NCBI RefSeq assembly: GCF_900111565.1
Contig: NZ_FOIK01000005.1
Location: 186,001 to 250,000 of the forward strand
Direction of reading: 5' to 3'
DNA length: 64,000 nt
Source: Paenibacillus sp. NFR01
GTDB lineage: Bacteria > Bacillota > Bacilli > Paenibacillales > Paenibacillaceae
The translations under genes and the position numbers were made by a program. The notes under the pieces were generated by a model. The model saw only the letters and a list, made by a program, of their open reading frames with translations. It was not told the origin of the DNA and did not search any database. Below are positions 22,730 to 31,780 of the stretch, one piece after another (the first letter of the stretch is position 1; every line of letters starts with the position of its first letter).

Positions 22730-24163
22730 ATGAGCAAATATGATGTTATCGTGGTTGGAGCCGGACCGGCGGGGATCTTCGCGAGTTATGAGCTGACGCG
22801 CAAGGCGCCGGGACTGAAGGTGCTGCTGGTAGACAAAGGCCATGATATTTACCGGCGCAACTGCCCGATTCTGGATGAGAAAATCAAGCTTTGTCCGCCT
22901 CCGGCAGGACGCAAGGAATTTGCGGGTTGTCTGCCGGCCTGCTCGATTACCGCCGGATTTGGCGGCGCGGGCGCTTACAGTGACGGTAAATTCAACATCA
23001 CCACGGAGTTCGGCGGATGGATGTCCGATTATTTGCCGCCGTCCAAAGTGCTGGAGCTGATCCAGTACGTGGACAGCATCAACCTGGAGCATGGCGCAAC
23101 TGAGGCCATTACCGACCCGACCACGGAAAGCATCCGAAACATTGAACAACGCGGTTATGCGGCGGGGCTGAAGCTGCTGCGCGCGCAAGTCCGCCATTTG
23201 GGAACCGAACAGAATCTGGAGATCCTCAAATCCATTTATGAATATTTGAAAACACGCATCGATATGCTGTTCAAAGCCGAAGTGCAGGATATCGTCACGG
23301 AAAAAACGGATGGCATGCACCGGATTACGGGCATCGTGCTTAAAAACGGGGACGTGTATGAAGCGCCTAAGGTAATGATCGCACCGGGACGGGACGGATC
23401 GGCCTGGCTGACCGAGGTGCTGAAGAAGCGCCGGCTCAAAATGTACAACAACCAGGTGGACGTCGGCGTCCGCGTCGAAACCTCCGATGTCGTCATGCGC
23501 GAAATCAACGAGCACTTATATGAAGGCAAATTCATATTCAATACTTCCGTCGGCACGCGGGTACGGACATTCTGCAGCAATCCATCCGGCCATGTCGTGG
23601 TGGAGAACCATAGCGGCGTGATGGCAGCCAACGGGCATTCGTACAAGGATCCGGCGCTGGGCTCGAAAAACACGAACTTTGCGCTGCTCGTATCGCATAC
23701 CTTCACCGAGCCGTTCGACAAGCCGAACGAATATGCACGCGAAATCTGCAAACGGGCCAATGATTTATCCAGCGGCGGGGTTATCGTGCAAAAGTACGGC
23801 GACATATTGCGCGGCCGGCGTTCCACGGAAACGCGGATTAAAGAAGGGTTCCTGGAGCCCACGCTGAAAGAAGCGGTTCCGGGCGATCTGGGTTTGGTGC
23901 TTCCGTACAATACCATGAAAAGCCTGATTGAAATGGTCGAAGCCCTGGAGAAGGTGACGCCGGGCATTAACTCGGAGCATACGCTTTTCTATGGCGTCGA
24001 AGCGAAGTTCTACTCGGCCCGTCCAAAGCTGACAGAAAACCTCGAGACGGAAATCTCCGGACTCTACTGCGGCGGCGACGGAGCCGGCATTACCCGCGGA
24101 TTGGCGCAAGCGGGCGCAGCGGGCGTATGGATCGCGCGGCAAATGATTGCTTCGGCACAATAA
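22730..24163 (+). CDS. FAD-dependent dehydrogenase (COG2509-like)
   Basis: A 477-residue flavoprotein of the uncharacterised FAD-dependent dehydrogenase type. ATG at 22730 follows AGGAGGAA with 9-base spacing. Dinucleotide-binding motif VIVVGAGPAGIFASYEL at the N-terminus; a Cys-rich segment LPACSITAGFGGAGAYSDGK near residue 75; and the C-terminal flavin motif YCGGDGAGITRGLAQAGAAG near 447. No signal peptide or membrane helix. The substrate is not known. The gene is alone behind a purine riboswitch whose layout predicts activation by the ligand, which points to a link with guanine or a related purine. A terminator follows. Confidence 0.85.
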   Translation: MSKYDVIVVGAGPAGIFASYELTRKAPGLKVLLVDKGHDIYRRNCPILDEKIKLCPPPAGRKEFAGCLPACSITAGFGGAGAYSDGKFNITTEFGGWMSDYLPPSKVLELIQYVDSINLEHGATEAITDPTTESIRNIEQRGYAAGLKLLRAQVRHLGTEQNLEILKSIYEYLKTRIDMLFKAEVQDIVTEKTDGMHRITGIVLKNGDVYEAPKVMIAPGRDGSAWLTEVLKKRRLKMYNNQVDVGVRVETSDVVMREINEHLYEGKFIFNTSVGTRVRTFCSNPSGHVVVENHSGVMAANGHSYKDPALGSKNTNFALLVSHTFTEPFDKPNEYAREICKRANDLSSGGVIVQKYGDILRGRRSTETRIKEGFLEPTLKEAVPGDLGLVLPYNTMKSLIEMVEALEKVTPGINSEHTLFYGVEAKFYSARPKLTENLETEISGLYCGGDGAGITRGLAQAGAAGVWIARQMIASAQ

Positions 24164-24192
24164 CGGCATACCGGACATATAACGTATAATTT

Positions 24193-24225
24193 AGAGCGGC
24201 CTTCGCGGGCTGCTCTTTTTATTTT
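24193..24225 (+). terminator. Terminator after the FAD dehydrogenase
   Basis: AGAGCGGCC at 24193-24201 pairs with GGCTGCTCT at 24208-24216 (one G-U), followed by TTTTTATTTTTT. Confidence 0.85.
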
Positions 24226-24336
24226 TTGGAAGAAAGTGAAATTAGTATGAAAGCGGATAGAAAGTATTTCCTTTATATTCTGCTGTTGTTATAATGTTAG
24301 GATACATAACATGGTAGAGTGGAGTGGGAGGTTACG

Positions 24337-25851
24337 ATGCGGAATCGCTGGAGCCAAGGGTTGTTTGTCGTTCTGTTGCTGCTGACCGGTCTGTATTTCT
24401 TGTGGATGGATGTATTTTGGGCGCATAAGGCAGTTGTCCTCGTTTTGCTGCTCGGCATCGGGGCTATTGCACGGATTCACCGGCGCGAAAGGCTTGAGGC
24501 TCAGGGGCAGTTGGCCGAAGCCCAGGATAAAATCGAGCAACTCGGCAATGAAATCGTGGTCACCTCGGACCGGCTGCATGGAGCGCTGGAAGAAATCAGC
24601 CGTCATACGGAGGGGCTGCAGCAGACCGCAGATTATTCGCATGCCTATGAGGTCGATTTAAAGGCGCGCAGTACGGAAGCCAAGGCCAATATCGAAGGCG
24701 CTTTTGCCACCATGGGCGGCGTCGCTTCCGTAACGGGGCATATCAAGGAACTGACGGAGCGGCTGGGCGCCAATATGCAGGGGGCGCATCAAGGTATGAA
24801 CGATATGGTGGATTCGTTGCAAAATACCGACGCGGTAATGGATGAGCTGCAGCAGCAAAGCGGTGACATGACAGCTAAGTTTACGGTGCTCAGCCATCAT
24901 CTGGCTATGGTCGAAGAGATCAATGGCCTCATCGTCAGCATCGTCAACGAGACCTCGTTGCTTGCCCTGAACGCTTCCATCGAAGCGGCCCGGGCAGGTG
25001 AGCAGGGCCGCGGTTTCGCCGTCGTCGCCGGCCGGATCCGGCAGTTGGCGGATCAAAGCCGGAGCTCGGTGGAGCGCTCCACCGCCGTCCTCGCCGATTT
25101 GAACCACGGCGTCCGTGAGGTGCTCGAATCGGTGAACAAAGAGCGTTCTGCAGTGGAGCATGGGGTTCATGAGGTCGCGAATATCCGCCGCAGGCTTGGC
25201 GATGTATCCCGGCAAATGGCGGAGGTAGGTGAAGCGGTGACGGATACGGTATCTGCCGCCTCCAAGCAAAACGGCCTGATCGGAGAAGTAACGGAAGAGT
25301 TGAATGTCGCGGTGGCGATCGTCAACGAGACGATCGCCAATGTTGAACTGACACTGGAGCAGGTTATGCGCCAGCGGGGACAAATCAGTCAGTTGAACGA
25401 AATCAGCGCCAGCCTGCTGATGGAATCCCAGGCTCTGCAGCAGTCGGTTAACAGCATTGCCGGCCGGGAAGTGGTCGATGTCGGCAAATATGCGGACCGG
25501 CTCCAGGAGATGCAAGAGCTGCTGAAGACTATCACGGCGAAGCAGGAGTTATATTTGCCGGATGCCTCCGTACATGAGAGCTTCCTGTCGGACTGCAAGA
25601 GCAAAACGCCGGATGTGCAGGCCATCTGGTCCAACCGCACGGACGGCACCTTTATTTACTCCGAGCCGCCGGCCGGCTTGATGAATGCCAAACGGCGCGA
25701 CTGGTGGAGCGGCGCGATGCACGCCGGCGAATACGTTTCAGCGCCATATGTCTCGGCCATCACCAAACGCTCCTGCATCACGCTCTCGCGGGCCATCCGC
25801 GACAGCCGGGGAGATGTCGTCGGCGTAGTCGGCATTGATTTGGCGGTGTAG
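24337..25851 (+). CDS. Methyl-accepting chemotaxis-like protein with C-terminal Cache-like domain
   Basis: A 504-residue protein from ATG 24337 behind GGGAGG. Residues about 7-48 form two close membrane helices with almost no outside loop. The signalling domain follows, with the conserved hairpin LLALNASIEAARAGEQGRGF near residue 210 that contacts CheA and CheW. After the coiled coil, residues about 395-504 look like a Cache/PDC-type sensor domain (AIWSNRTDGTFIYSEPP, VVGVVGIDLAV at the end). A sensor at the C-terminal cytoplasmic end is not the usual order for chemoreceptors. No clear HAMP domain is seen. It may sense a cytoplasmic signal; the ligand is unknown. Confidence 0.83.
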   Translation: MRNRWSQGLFVVLLLLTGLYFLWMDVFWAHKAVVLVLLLGIGAIARIHRRERLEAQGQLAEAQDKIEQLGNEIVVTSDRLHGALEEISRHTEGLQQTADYSHAYEVDLKARSTEAKANIEGAFATMGGVASVTGHIKELTERLGANMQGAHQGMNDMVDSLQNTDAVMDELQQQSGDMTAKFTVLSHHLAMVEEINGLIVSIVNETSLLALNASIEAARAGEQGRGFAVVAGRIRQLADQSRSSVERSTAVLADLNHGVREVLESVNKERSAVEHGVHEVANIRRRLGDVSRQMAEVGEAVTDTVSAASKQNGLIGEVTEELNVAVAIVNETIANVELTLEQVMRQRGQISQLNEISASLLMESQALQQSVNSIAGREVVDVGKYADRLQEMQELLKTITAKQELYLPDASVHESFLSDCKSKTPDVQAIWSNRTDGTFIYSEPPAGLMNAKRRDWWSGAMHAGEYVSAPYVSAITKRSCITLSRAIRDSRGDVVGVVGIDLAV

Positions 25852-25885
25852 TCGCCCGCGATCCTCGCTCTTCCCGTTGCGGCAC

Positions 25886-25930
25886 AAAGCCGCCCGTACT
25901 GCCAAGATCGGCAGCGGGCGGCTTTGTTGG
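25886..25930. terminator. Terminator between convergent MCP-like and nucleotidyltransferase genes
   Basis: AAAGCCGCCCG at 25886-25896 pairs with CGGGCGGCTTT at 25915-25925, with an inner CTGCC/GGCAG stem. The tails are short (TTGTTGG on +), so strength is moderate. Confidence 0.6.
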
Positions 25931-25981
25931 TTCAGGGCAGCAGAAGAGATCATGTGCGCGTTGTCTGATACTGCCGCCCGC

Positions 25982-26566
25982 TTATTGTGCCGCTGGGTTT
26001 GCGATCGGGATGATGCGTAGCTGCGGCCATACTTTCTCCCACCGTTTGGATGCTACCCGCTTCTCATAGATGGCATGCAGCTCCGGGCGGTTTAGAAAAT
26101 GCGGCGTGGGGCGAACGGTGACGGTAAGCGCATCCTGTATGCCATGCGGAGCGCATAATATCGGTTCTCCCCCGGTATTCAGCGAGAGGCCCAGCGCCGT
26201 AGCCGTTTCCGGGAACTTCGCCATACCGTCGGAGGCGGAGGTATAGGGAGCCACGCCGTTCACCGTATGCATCCGGGCCTGGTTTTTGACCGACCAGGGT
26301 ACAGCCGGCATCCGCTGCATCAGAGTGGCCTCCAAAGCTTTTTCGTTAGATTCCTTGGCGTTTGAGGAATCGAAGTAAATGACGTCTACATCCGCCAGGG
26401 GCGTCCGGCCTGAATAGCCATGCTGCATATCCCACACCTTGGAGCGGACAAAACCCGCGCAGACCCACCAATCCCGCAATTCCAAAGTACTGGCAGCCCG
26501 TAAAACATCCATCATCCATTCATCTTCCTGAACGGCTTGTAAAATATCCTCTTCGCTATGAAGCAT
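25982..26566 (-). CDS. Nucleotidyltransferase-like family protein (PF06042 type)
   Basis: A 194-residue cytoplasmic protein from ATG 26566, preceded by GGGGAGGAAGAG; a TTG at 26590 lies before the ribosome site and is rejected. The middle shows DWWVCAGFVRSKVWD and PLADVDVIYFD, the Gly-x-x-R and Asp-x-Asp pattern of the nucleotidyltransferase_6 family. The C-terminal part is rich in Arg, Trp and Pro (RPTPHFLNRPELHAIYEKRV). The family is widespread but its substrate is not known to me. It is a single gene, convergent with the chemoreceptor-like gene. Confidence 0.78.
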   Translation of the reverse strand: MLHSEEDILQAVQEDEWMMDVLRAASTLELRDWWVCAGFVRSKVWDMQHGYSGRTPLADVDVIYFDSSNAKESNEKALEATLMQRMPAVPWSVKNQARMHTVNGVAPYTSASDGMAKFPETATALGLSLNTGGEPILCAPHGIQDALTVTVRPTPHFLNRPELHAIYEKRVASKRWEKVWPQLRIIPIANPAAQ

Positions 26567-26699
26567 CCTCTCTTCCTCCCCGAAAAACAAGTGTTGTTCA
26601 TTATCTCATATTCCGGATGGCGTGGCGATGACGGGAGTGGCTTGGAGACTCCGCTATCTTTATTAGCTACGAAAAGAACAAAAAGAACAAAGAAAAAGA

Positions 26700-26738
26700 A
26701 CAGAAAAGGCATTCCGCGGCGGGAGCCGGGAATGCCTT
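26700..26738 (-). terminator. Terminator of odhAB
   Basis: AAGGCATTCC at 26706-26715 pairs with GGAATGCCTT at 26729-26738; reading leftward it ends in TTTTCTG. It lies 20 bases after the odhB stop. Confidence 0.7.
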
Positions 26739-26757
26739 GATTTGATGTGTATTGGGC

Positions 26758-28056
26758 TTAGCCTTCGAGCAGCAGCGCCTCGGGATCCTCCAGCAGTTCC
26801 TTCACCTTGACCAGGAAGCTGACGGCTTCGGAGCCGTCGACGATCCGGTGGTCGTAGGACAAGGCGATGTACATCATTGGCCGGTTGACGGTGGTCGTCT
26901 CGTCGAGCGCGATCGGCCGGAGCTGGATCTTATGCATGCCGAGAATGCCGACCTGCGGGGTATTCAGTATCGGCGTCGAAAGCAGGGAACCGAATACGCC
27001 GCCGTTGGTGATGGTGAACGTTCCGCCTTGTAGCTCCTGCAGGCTGAGCGTGTTGGCACGGGCTTTGGAGGCGAGTTCGCCGATCTGCCGCTCGATTTCG
27101 GGGAAGCTCAGACGGTCCGCGTCGCGTACGACCGGAACGACAAGCCCTTCTTTGGCAGCTACGGCAATGCCGATATCATAGTACTTTTTGATGAGCAAAT
27201 CCTCGCCGTCGATTTCGGCGTTCAGCAGCGGATACGCCTTGAGCGCACCGATCACCGCTTTGGTGAAGAAGGACATGAAGCCAAGCCCGACGTCATGCTT
27301 TTCCTTAAAGCCGTCCTTGCGGCGCTTGCGGATGTCGAGGATGGCGGTCATGTCCACCTCGTTGAAGGTGGTCAGCATGGCCGCGGTCTGCTGCGCTTCG
27401 ACGAGGCGGCTGGCGATCGTCAGCCGCCGGCGCGACATGCGCTTGCGCTCGACGGCCTTGCCGCTCTCAGGCTGCCGCGCGGCCGCAGCCTGAGGCTTCG
27501 GCGGCTCCGGCTTGGCCTGCGGCGCCGGAGCCGGGGCTGGCGCAGCGGCCCCCGCTGCGCCGTGGCTCTCCACATCGGCCTGGGCAATCCGGCCGATCGG
27601 GTCGCGGGCGCTGACCTCGCCGAGGTCGATGCCCCGCTCCCGGGCCAGCTTCCGCGCCCCGGGCGAAGCCAGGGCTGCGGAAGCACCGCCGCCCGCCGCA
27701 TCTTCGGCGGGCTCGACAGCCGCCGGCGCTGGCGGCGCCGGCGGAGCTGCAGGCGGCGCGGCGACGGCGACCGCGCCGTCCTCTGCGGCCGCAGCAGGCG
27801 ATGATTGCTGCGGCGCGCCCGTGCCGGCGGCAATCAGGCCGATGGCTTCGCCAACGGCGACGTTCTCGCCGGCCTGGCGCAGAATGGAGGCGATCACGCC
27901 GTCCTCCTCCGCGCTGATCTCCAGATTCACCTTGTCGGTCTCAAGCTCAGCCAGCACATCCCCCTGGCCGACGGTGTCGCCTTCTTTCACCAGCCATTTG
28001 TAGATGGTTCCTTCGGAAATGGATTCGCCCAGATCGGGTACTTTGATTTCGGACAC
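26758..28056 (-). CDS. odhB: Dihydrolipoyl succinyltransferase, E2 of 2-oxoglutarate dehydrogenase
   Basis: A 432-residue E2 subunit that moves the succinyl group to CoA in the TCA cycle. Lipoyl domain at residues 1-78 with the lipoylated Lys in ELETDKVNLEI near 43. A long Ala/Pro/Glu linker follows. The E3-binding domain is near 130-165 (SPGARKLARERGIDL, RIAQADVE). A second Ala/Pro linker precedes the catalytic domain, about 205-432, with the active-site SYDHRIVDG near 402 and Ser/Thr-rich TFTITNGGVFG. It ends at a terminator. The E1 gene lies 54 bases upstream, so both are one operon. No E3 gene is present here, as is usual when E3 is shared with pyruvate dehydrogenase. Confidence 0.96.
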   Translation of the reverse strand: MSEIKVPDLGESISEGTIYKWLVKEGDTVGQGDVLAELETDKVNLEISAEEDGVIASILRQAGENVAVGEAIGLIAAGTGAPQQSSPAAAAEDGAVAVAAPPAAPPAPPAPAAVEPAEDAAGGGASAALASPGARKLARERGIDLGEVSARDPIGRIAQADVESHGAAGAAAPAPAPAPQAKPEPPKPQAAAARQPESGKAVERKRMSRRRLTIASRLVEAQQTAAMLTTFNEVDMTAILDIRKRRKDGFKEKHDVGLGFMSFFTKAVIGALKAYPLLNAEIDGEDLLIKKYYDIGIAVAAKEGLVVPVVRDADRLSFPEIERQIGELASKARANTLSLQELQGGTFTITNGGVFGSLLSTPILNTPQVGILGMHKIQLRPIALDETTTVNRPMMYIALSYDHRIVDGSEAVSFLVKVKELLEDPEALLLEG

Positions 28057-28110
28057 AGGCCGTTACCTCCCCAAACGTAGTAGTTTCGTTATCGTGATAC
28101 CGCCGCCGGA

Positions 28111-30975
28111 TTAGGACGACGGCACTGGCGCTTGTACTTGCGAGTTGATTTTCAGGGCTTCCGAAACGATCCGCCGCTGCTCGAAGCTGTGCACGTCGGC
28201 GTAGCCGCTGGCCGGGCTGGAACGCTCCGGACGGCCGATGTAGGCGACGTTTACCCCGCTTGGCGCAATCTTGCGCAGGCGCGGTTCGGCATAACTCCAG
28301 CCGCCCATATTCTTCGGCTCCTCCTGCACCCAGACGATTTCCTGCAGGGAGCGGAAGGTGGCCAGGAAGGCGGCAAGCTCGCGTTCCGGAAACGGATAAA
28401 GCTGCTCCATGCGGAGGATATGCAACCAGGACCAGTCTTCGTTGCGCGATTCCAGTTCGGTCTGCAGATCGATTGCGACCTTGCCGCTGCAGACCACCAG
28501 CCGTTTAACTTCGGCGGGCTTACTGCCAAGCAGCGGCTCAGGAAGCACCGCCTGGAACCCGCCGGAGGCGAGGTCGACGCCGGGGCTGGTGCTGCGAGCG
28601 TTGCGGATAAGGCTCTTCGGCGCCATGATGACCAGCGGACGGGCGCCCTGATGCCCGCATAATGCGGCCTGGCGGCGCAGCAGATGGAAATACTGCGCGG
28701 CGGTCGTCAGGTTGGCGACGGTCCAGTTCTCCTCGGCGGAAAGCTGCAAAAACCGTTCCAGCCGGCCGCTGGAATGTTCCGGCCCTTGGCCTTCGTAGCC
28801 GTGCGGAAGCAGGATGGTCAGATTGCTGCGCTGCGTCCATTTGGCTCTGCCGGCGGCAATGAACTGATCGATGATAACCTGCGCGCAGTTGGCGAAGTCG
28901 CCGTATTGGGCTTCCCACAGTACGAAGGTCTCCGGAGCGAACACATTGTAGCCATATTCATAGCCGAGCACGGAGGCTTCGGACAGCGGACTGTTGTACA
29001 CGCCGAAGGAAGCCTTCGAATCCTTGAGCTGGTGCAGCGGCGAGAACAGCTTGCCGGTCTCGCTGTCATGCAGCACCAGATGCCGGTGGGCAAACGTGCC
29101 GCGCTGGGAGTCCTGCCCGCTCAGCCGGATCGGCGTGCCGTCCTTGAGGATCGTAGCGAAGGCCAATGCTTCGGCCAGTGCCCAATCCACCCGCTCGCCG
29201 TCCTGAAGCGCGTCTTTGCGCCGCTGGAGAATGCGTTCGAGCTTCGGATAGACGGTGAAGTCCTGCGGGACGCTCAGCAGCTCGCGGTTGATATCGGCCA
29301 GCGCCGAAAGCGGAACGGCGGTTGAACGCGTGACGAGGTCCTCCTTGTCGAAGGCAACAACAGGTTTTGTCTCGCCCTGCTTCTGGCCGCCTTCCTTCAT
29401 TTTCTCGAACGCTTGCTGCAGTACCGCTTCGGCATCGGCGTTCATTTGCTTAACCTCTTCCGCCTGGATGATGCCTTCCCGCTGCAGCCGCTCGGCATAA
29501 ATGCGGTAGACGGTCGGGTGCGTGCGGACTTTGCCGTATACCAGCGGCTGGGTCGTTTCCGGATCATCCATTTCGTTATGGCCATGGCGGCGGTAGCCGA
29601 TCAGGTCGATCAGGAAATCCTTTTTGAACCGGGAACGGTACGCGCAGGCCAGACGCACGGCGGCAATGCACGCATCCGGATCATCTGCGTTGACGTGGAC
29701 GATCGGAATTTCGTATCCTTTCGCCAGGTCGCTGGCGTAGTGCGTAGAACGGGAATCTTCGCTTTCGGTCGTAAATCCGATCCGGTTATTGACGATAATA
29801 TGCACCGTTCCGCCGTTCTGATAACCTTTAAGTTTGCCGATATTAAGCGTCTCGGCCACAATGCCTTCGCCGGGGAACGCCGCGTCGCCGTGCATCAGGA
29901 TCGCCATGGCTTTATTTGTGTCGAGCTTCGGCATTCCCGCTTCACTGCGGGTCTCCTGAGCCGCCCGCGTAAAGCCTTCGACCACCGGATTGACGAACTC
30001 CAGGTGGCTCGGATTGTTGGCAAGCGTAATGCGGGTACGGACGGTTTCGCCCTCGCGGACGGCCCGGTCGGCACCAAGATGGTATTTGACGTCGCCGGTC
30101 CAGCCGTAGTTGATGCCCATCGAGCCTTCCGAAGGAAACAGCTCCTTGTTCGGCGAATGGTGGAATTCAGAAAAAATGATTTCGTAAGGTTTGCCTAAGA
30201 TATGCGCCAGCACGTTCAGCCGTCCCCGGTGTGCCATCCCCATTAAGATGTTTTCCGCTCCGTCATGTGCGGCCGCTTTGACGATTTCGTCGAGCATCGG
30301 CACCAGTGCATCATTGCCTTCCAGGCTGAAGCGTTTCTGGCCGACAAAGGTTTTGTGTAGGAAGGTTTCAAACTGCTCGACCTGAATGAGACGCTTCAGC
30401 AGTTCTTTACGCTCCGCCGGGGTCAGCGGCGGGGGAACATCCGGCGACTCGGCCTGCCGGTTCAGCCAGAGCAGCTCCTGCTCGTCGCGCACATGGCCGA
30501 ATTCAAAGGCAAGGGTCCGGGTATACGCCTGCCGCATGCGGTTGACGGCATCCCAGGCGGTCTGCACGCCCGGAGGGACGTTATCCCAGATCAGCGAAGC
30601 GGGCATGGCGGCCAGATCTTCACGGGTTAACTCGTAAGCAGCCGGCTCCAGCCATTTGAGCATGGAATGCTTTGTCCGCTCCAGCGGGTCGATATCGGCG
30701 GCCAAATGGCCATGTATGCGAATGTTGGCGATCAGTTTAGAGGCGCGGACCGCTTTTTTGAGCAAATCCAGATCACCCGTGATGGCCTGAGGCTGCGGCG
30801 CGGAAGCTGCAGGCGACAGGGGAGGGGGACCCGAGGCCGTAAACAGATCGCGGTAGTGAAGTTCCACGGAATTCGGGTCTTGCAAGAACTGCTCGTATTT
30901 TTCTTGGATATAGCCTAGGTTGGGCCCGTAATACTTGTTCCAGATGGAGTCCTGCGAGAGCTCTTTGGCTGCCAT
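28111..30975 (-). CDS. odhA: 2-oxoglutarate dehydrogenase E1 component
   Basis: A 954-residue thiamine-diphosphate enzyme that decarboxylates 2-oxoglutarate in the TCA cycle. The N-terminal tail SIWNKYYGPNLGYIQEKYEQF is the E2-contact segment of OdhA/SucA. Thiamine diphosphate motif begins at GDAAFPGEGIVAETLN near residue 361. The ThDP half-site Glu-containing C-terminal part includes SEASVLGYEYGYN near 647 and LPHGYEGQGPEHSSGRLERFL near 720. Length is normal. ATG at 30975 follows TTAGGAGGATG. A weak promoter candidate lies at 31065-31094. The E2 gene follows 54 bases later. Confidence 0.96.
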   Translation of the reverse strand: MAAKELSQDSIWNKYYGPNLGYIQEKYEQFLQDPNSVELHYRDLFTASGPPPLSPAASAPQPQAITGDLDLLKKAVRASKLIANIRIHGHLAADIDPLERTKHSMLKWLEPAAYELTREDLAAMPASLIWDNVPPGVQTAWDAVNRMRQAYTRTLAFEFGHVRDEQELLWLNRQAESPDVPPPLTPAERKELLKRLIQVEQFETFLHKTFVGQKRFSLEGNDALVPMLDEIVKAAAHDGAENILMGMAHRGRLNVLAHILGKPYEIIFSEFHHSPNKELFPSEGSMGINYGWTGDVKYHLGADRAVREGETVRTRITLANNPSHLEFVNPVVEGFTRAAQETRSEAGMPKLDTNKAMAILMHGDAAFPGEGIVAETLNIGKLKGYQNGGTVHIIVNNRIGFTTESEDSRSTHYASDLAKGYEIPIVHVNADDPDACIAAVRLACAYRSRFKKDFLIDLIGYRRHGHNEMDDPETTQPLVYGKVRTHPTVYRIYAERLQREGIIQAEEVKQMNADAEAVLQQAFEKMKEGGQKQGETKPVVAFDKEDLVTRSTAVPLSALADINRELLSVPQDFTVYPKLERILQRRKDALQDGERVDWALAEALAFATILKDGTPIRLSGQDSQRGTFAHRHLVLHDSETGKLFSPLHQLKDSKASFGVYNSPLSEASVLGYEYGYNVFAPETFVLWEAQYGDFANCAQVIIDQFIAAGRAKWTQRSNLTILLPHGYEGQGPEHSSGRLERFLQLSAEENWTVANLTTAAQYFHLLRRQAALCGHQGARPLVIMAPKSLIRNARSTSPGVDLASGGFQAVLPEPLLGSKPAEVKRLVVCSGKVAIDLQTELESRNEDWSWLHILRMEQLYPFPERELAAFLATFRSLQEIVWVQEEPKNMGGWSYAEPRLRKIAPSGVNVAYIGRPERSSPASGYADVHSFEQRRIVSEALKINSQVQAPVPSS

Positions 30976-31432
30976 GAATACATCCTCCTAACGGATACTC
31001 CGCCCGATCGGCCCGGGAGGGGGCAGCGGGTGAAGGTGCGATGTTTGCGGTTTCATTCCACATCTATTGTGCTACTTTCGAGGCTGGTAATCAATTCATA
31101 CTTTCGTGTAATCCGTTCGCAAAACGGCATGATTCAGGAGGAGATCGTTGCGGATAAACGATAAATTTTGTTTATAAAAATGCTGAATTAAAAAGACTTT
31201 TTTATTTTTCAATTTTTACTTAAAATTACTGATTGAAATTTTTAAAATTGGGTAAGTATCCCTATAAAACGTGTCGGGATATCTGGTAGAAGAGACATAC
31301 ATACTGTGCGTGTTTTATGTTTTTTTATTTTATACTTATTCTTCACACCAATCTGTCAAGAAAGGCCTTACAATCTCAAGTTTTTCGCTAAAAAGGTTTC
31401 ATGTTTCGACACATTCTTTTGCGACATTATTA
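30976..31432. other. Gene-free AT-rich region between odhA and the sinI riboswitch
   Basis: Divergent upstream region. The left end, near 31065-31094, holds a possible minus-strand odhA promoter (TTGATT and CACAAT, 18-base spacer). A small inverted repeat TATCCC...GGGATA lies near 31257-31281. The rest, 31100-31400, is strongly AT-rich with many T runs. No credible gene was found; a 66-codon frame at 31271 lacks a ribosome site. Confidence 0.5.
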
Positions 31433-31438
31433 TATAAT
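31433..31438 (+). promoter_or_regulatory. -10 element of the sinI promoter
   Basis: TATAAT at 31433-31438 within TTATATAATG. No good -35 lies at 16-18 bases, so an activator or extended -10 may be used. Transcription would start near 31445, in time to include the riboswitch. Confidence 0.55.
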
Positions 31439-31474
31439 GTACTTGCAAAAGAACGCTTACACGTGAGCTAGTCA

Positions 31475-31495
31475 GATCCTTTCACCGGAAGGATC
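31475..31495 (+). repeat. 7-bp hairpin just before the c-di-GMP aptamer
   Basis: GATCCTT pairs perfectly with AAGGATC around a 7-base loop (TCACCGG). There is no T run, so it is not a terminator. It may protect the 5' end of the message or help fold the riboswitch. Confidence 0.6.
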
Positions 31496-31578
31496 CAGTA
31501 AAGGGTAAACCTGCCGAAAGACAGGGGCACAAAGTCTCGGGTCTAATGTAGAAATACGACGACGGCCGGACTGCCTGG
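31494..31578 (+). promoter_or_regulatory. Cyclic di-GMP-I (GEMM) riboswitch before sinI
   Basis: The conserved core can be followed: A-GGGTAAACC, P2 CCTGCC-GAAA-GACAGG with its GAAA tetraloop, GGCACAAAG, then GGGTCTAA (tetraloop receptor), P3 TGTA-GAAA-TACG, and ACGACGGCCGGACTGCC. P1 forms from GGTA with TGCC and CCA with TGG. This order and spacing are those of the c-di-GMP-I class. No T-run terminator lies between it and the gene; instead AAATCT and AGATTT (31585-31603) form a stem that holds the sinI ribosome site in its loop, which suggests translational control. Confidence 0.8.
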
Positions 31579-31605
31579 GGACGCAAAATCTTAGGAGGAG
31601 ATTTC

Positions 31606-31758
31606 TTGGATAAGTCCAACCAGGGGAAAAATGTGGAGTTCATGTCGGTTGATCTGGATTTGGAATGGGTGCACTTGATGATCTCGGCCAAAAAGGCGGG
31701 GCTTCCTGTAGAAGAAATTCGCAGATTCCTTCACGAACGGGCACTTCAGGCGATGTGA
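31606..31758 (+). CDS. sinI: SinI family antirepressor
   Basis: A 50-residue protein with a TTG start at 31606, five bases after AGGAGGAG. The core DLEWVHLMISAKKAGLPVEE followed by IRRFL matches the SinI helical hook (B. subtilis has a DQEWVELMVEAKEA stretch at the same place). SinI binds SinR as a heterodimer and stops it from repressing biofilm genes. An in-frame ATG at 31642 would leave the whole hook intact, so a shorter start is possible. The SinR-like gene is convergent, across a shared terminator, rather than downstream as in B. subtilis. Its leader carries a c-di-GMP-I riboswitch. Confidence 0.85.
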   Translation: MDKSNQGKNVEFMSVDLDLEWVHLMISAKKAGLPVEEIRRFLHERALQAM

Positions 31759-31780
31759 AGCTGCAGGGAGTACATACAAA

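Noticed and set aside
31271..31471. A 66-codon frame upstream of sinI
   Set aside because: No ribosome site, AT-rich low-complexity product, and it runs into the riboswitch promoter.
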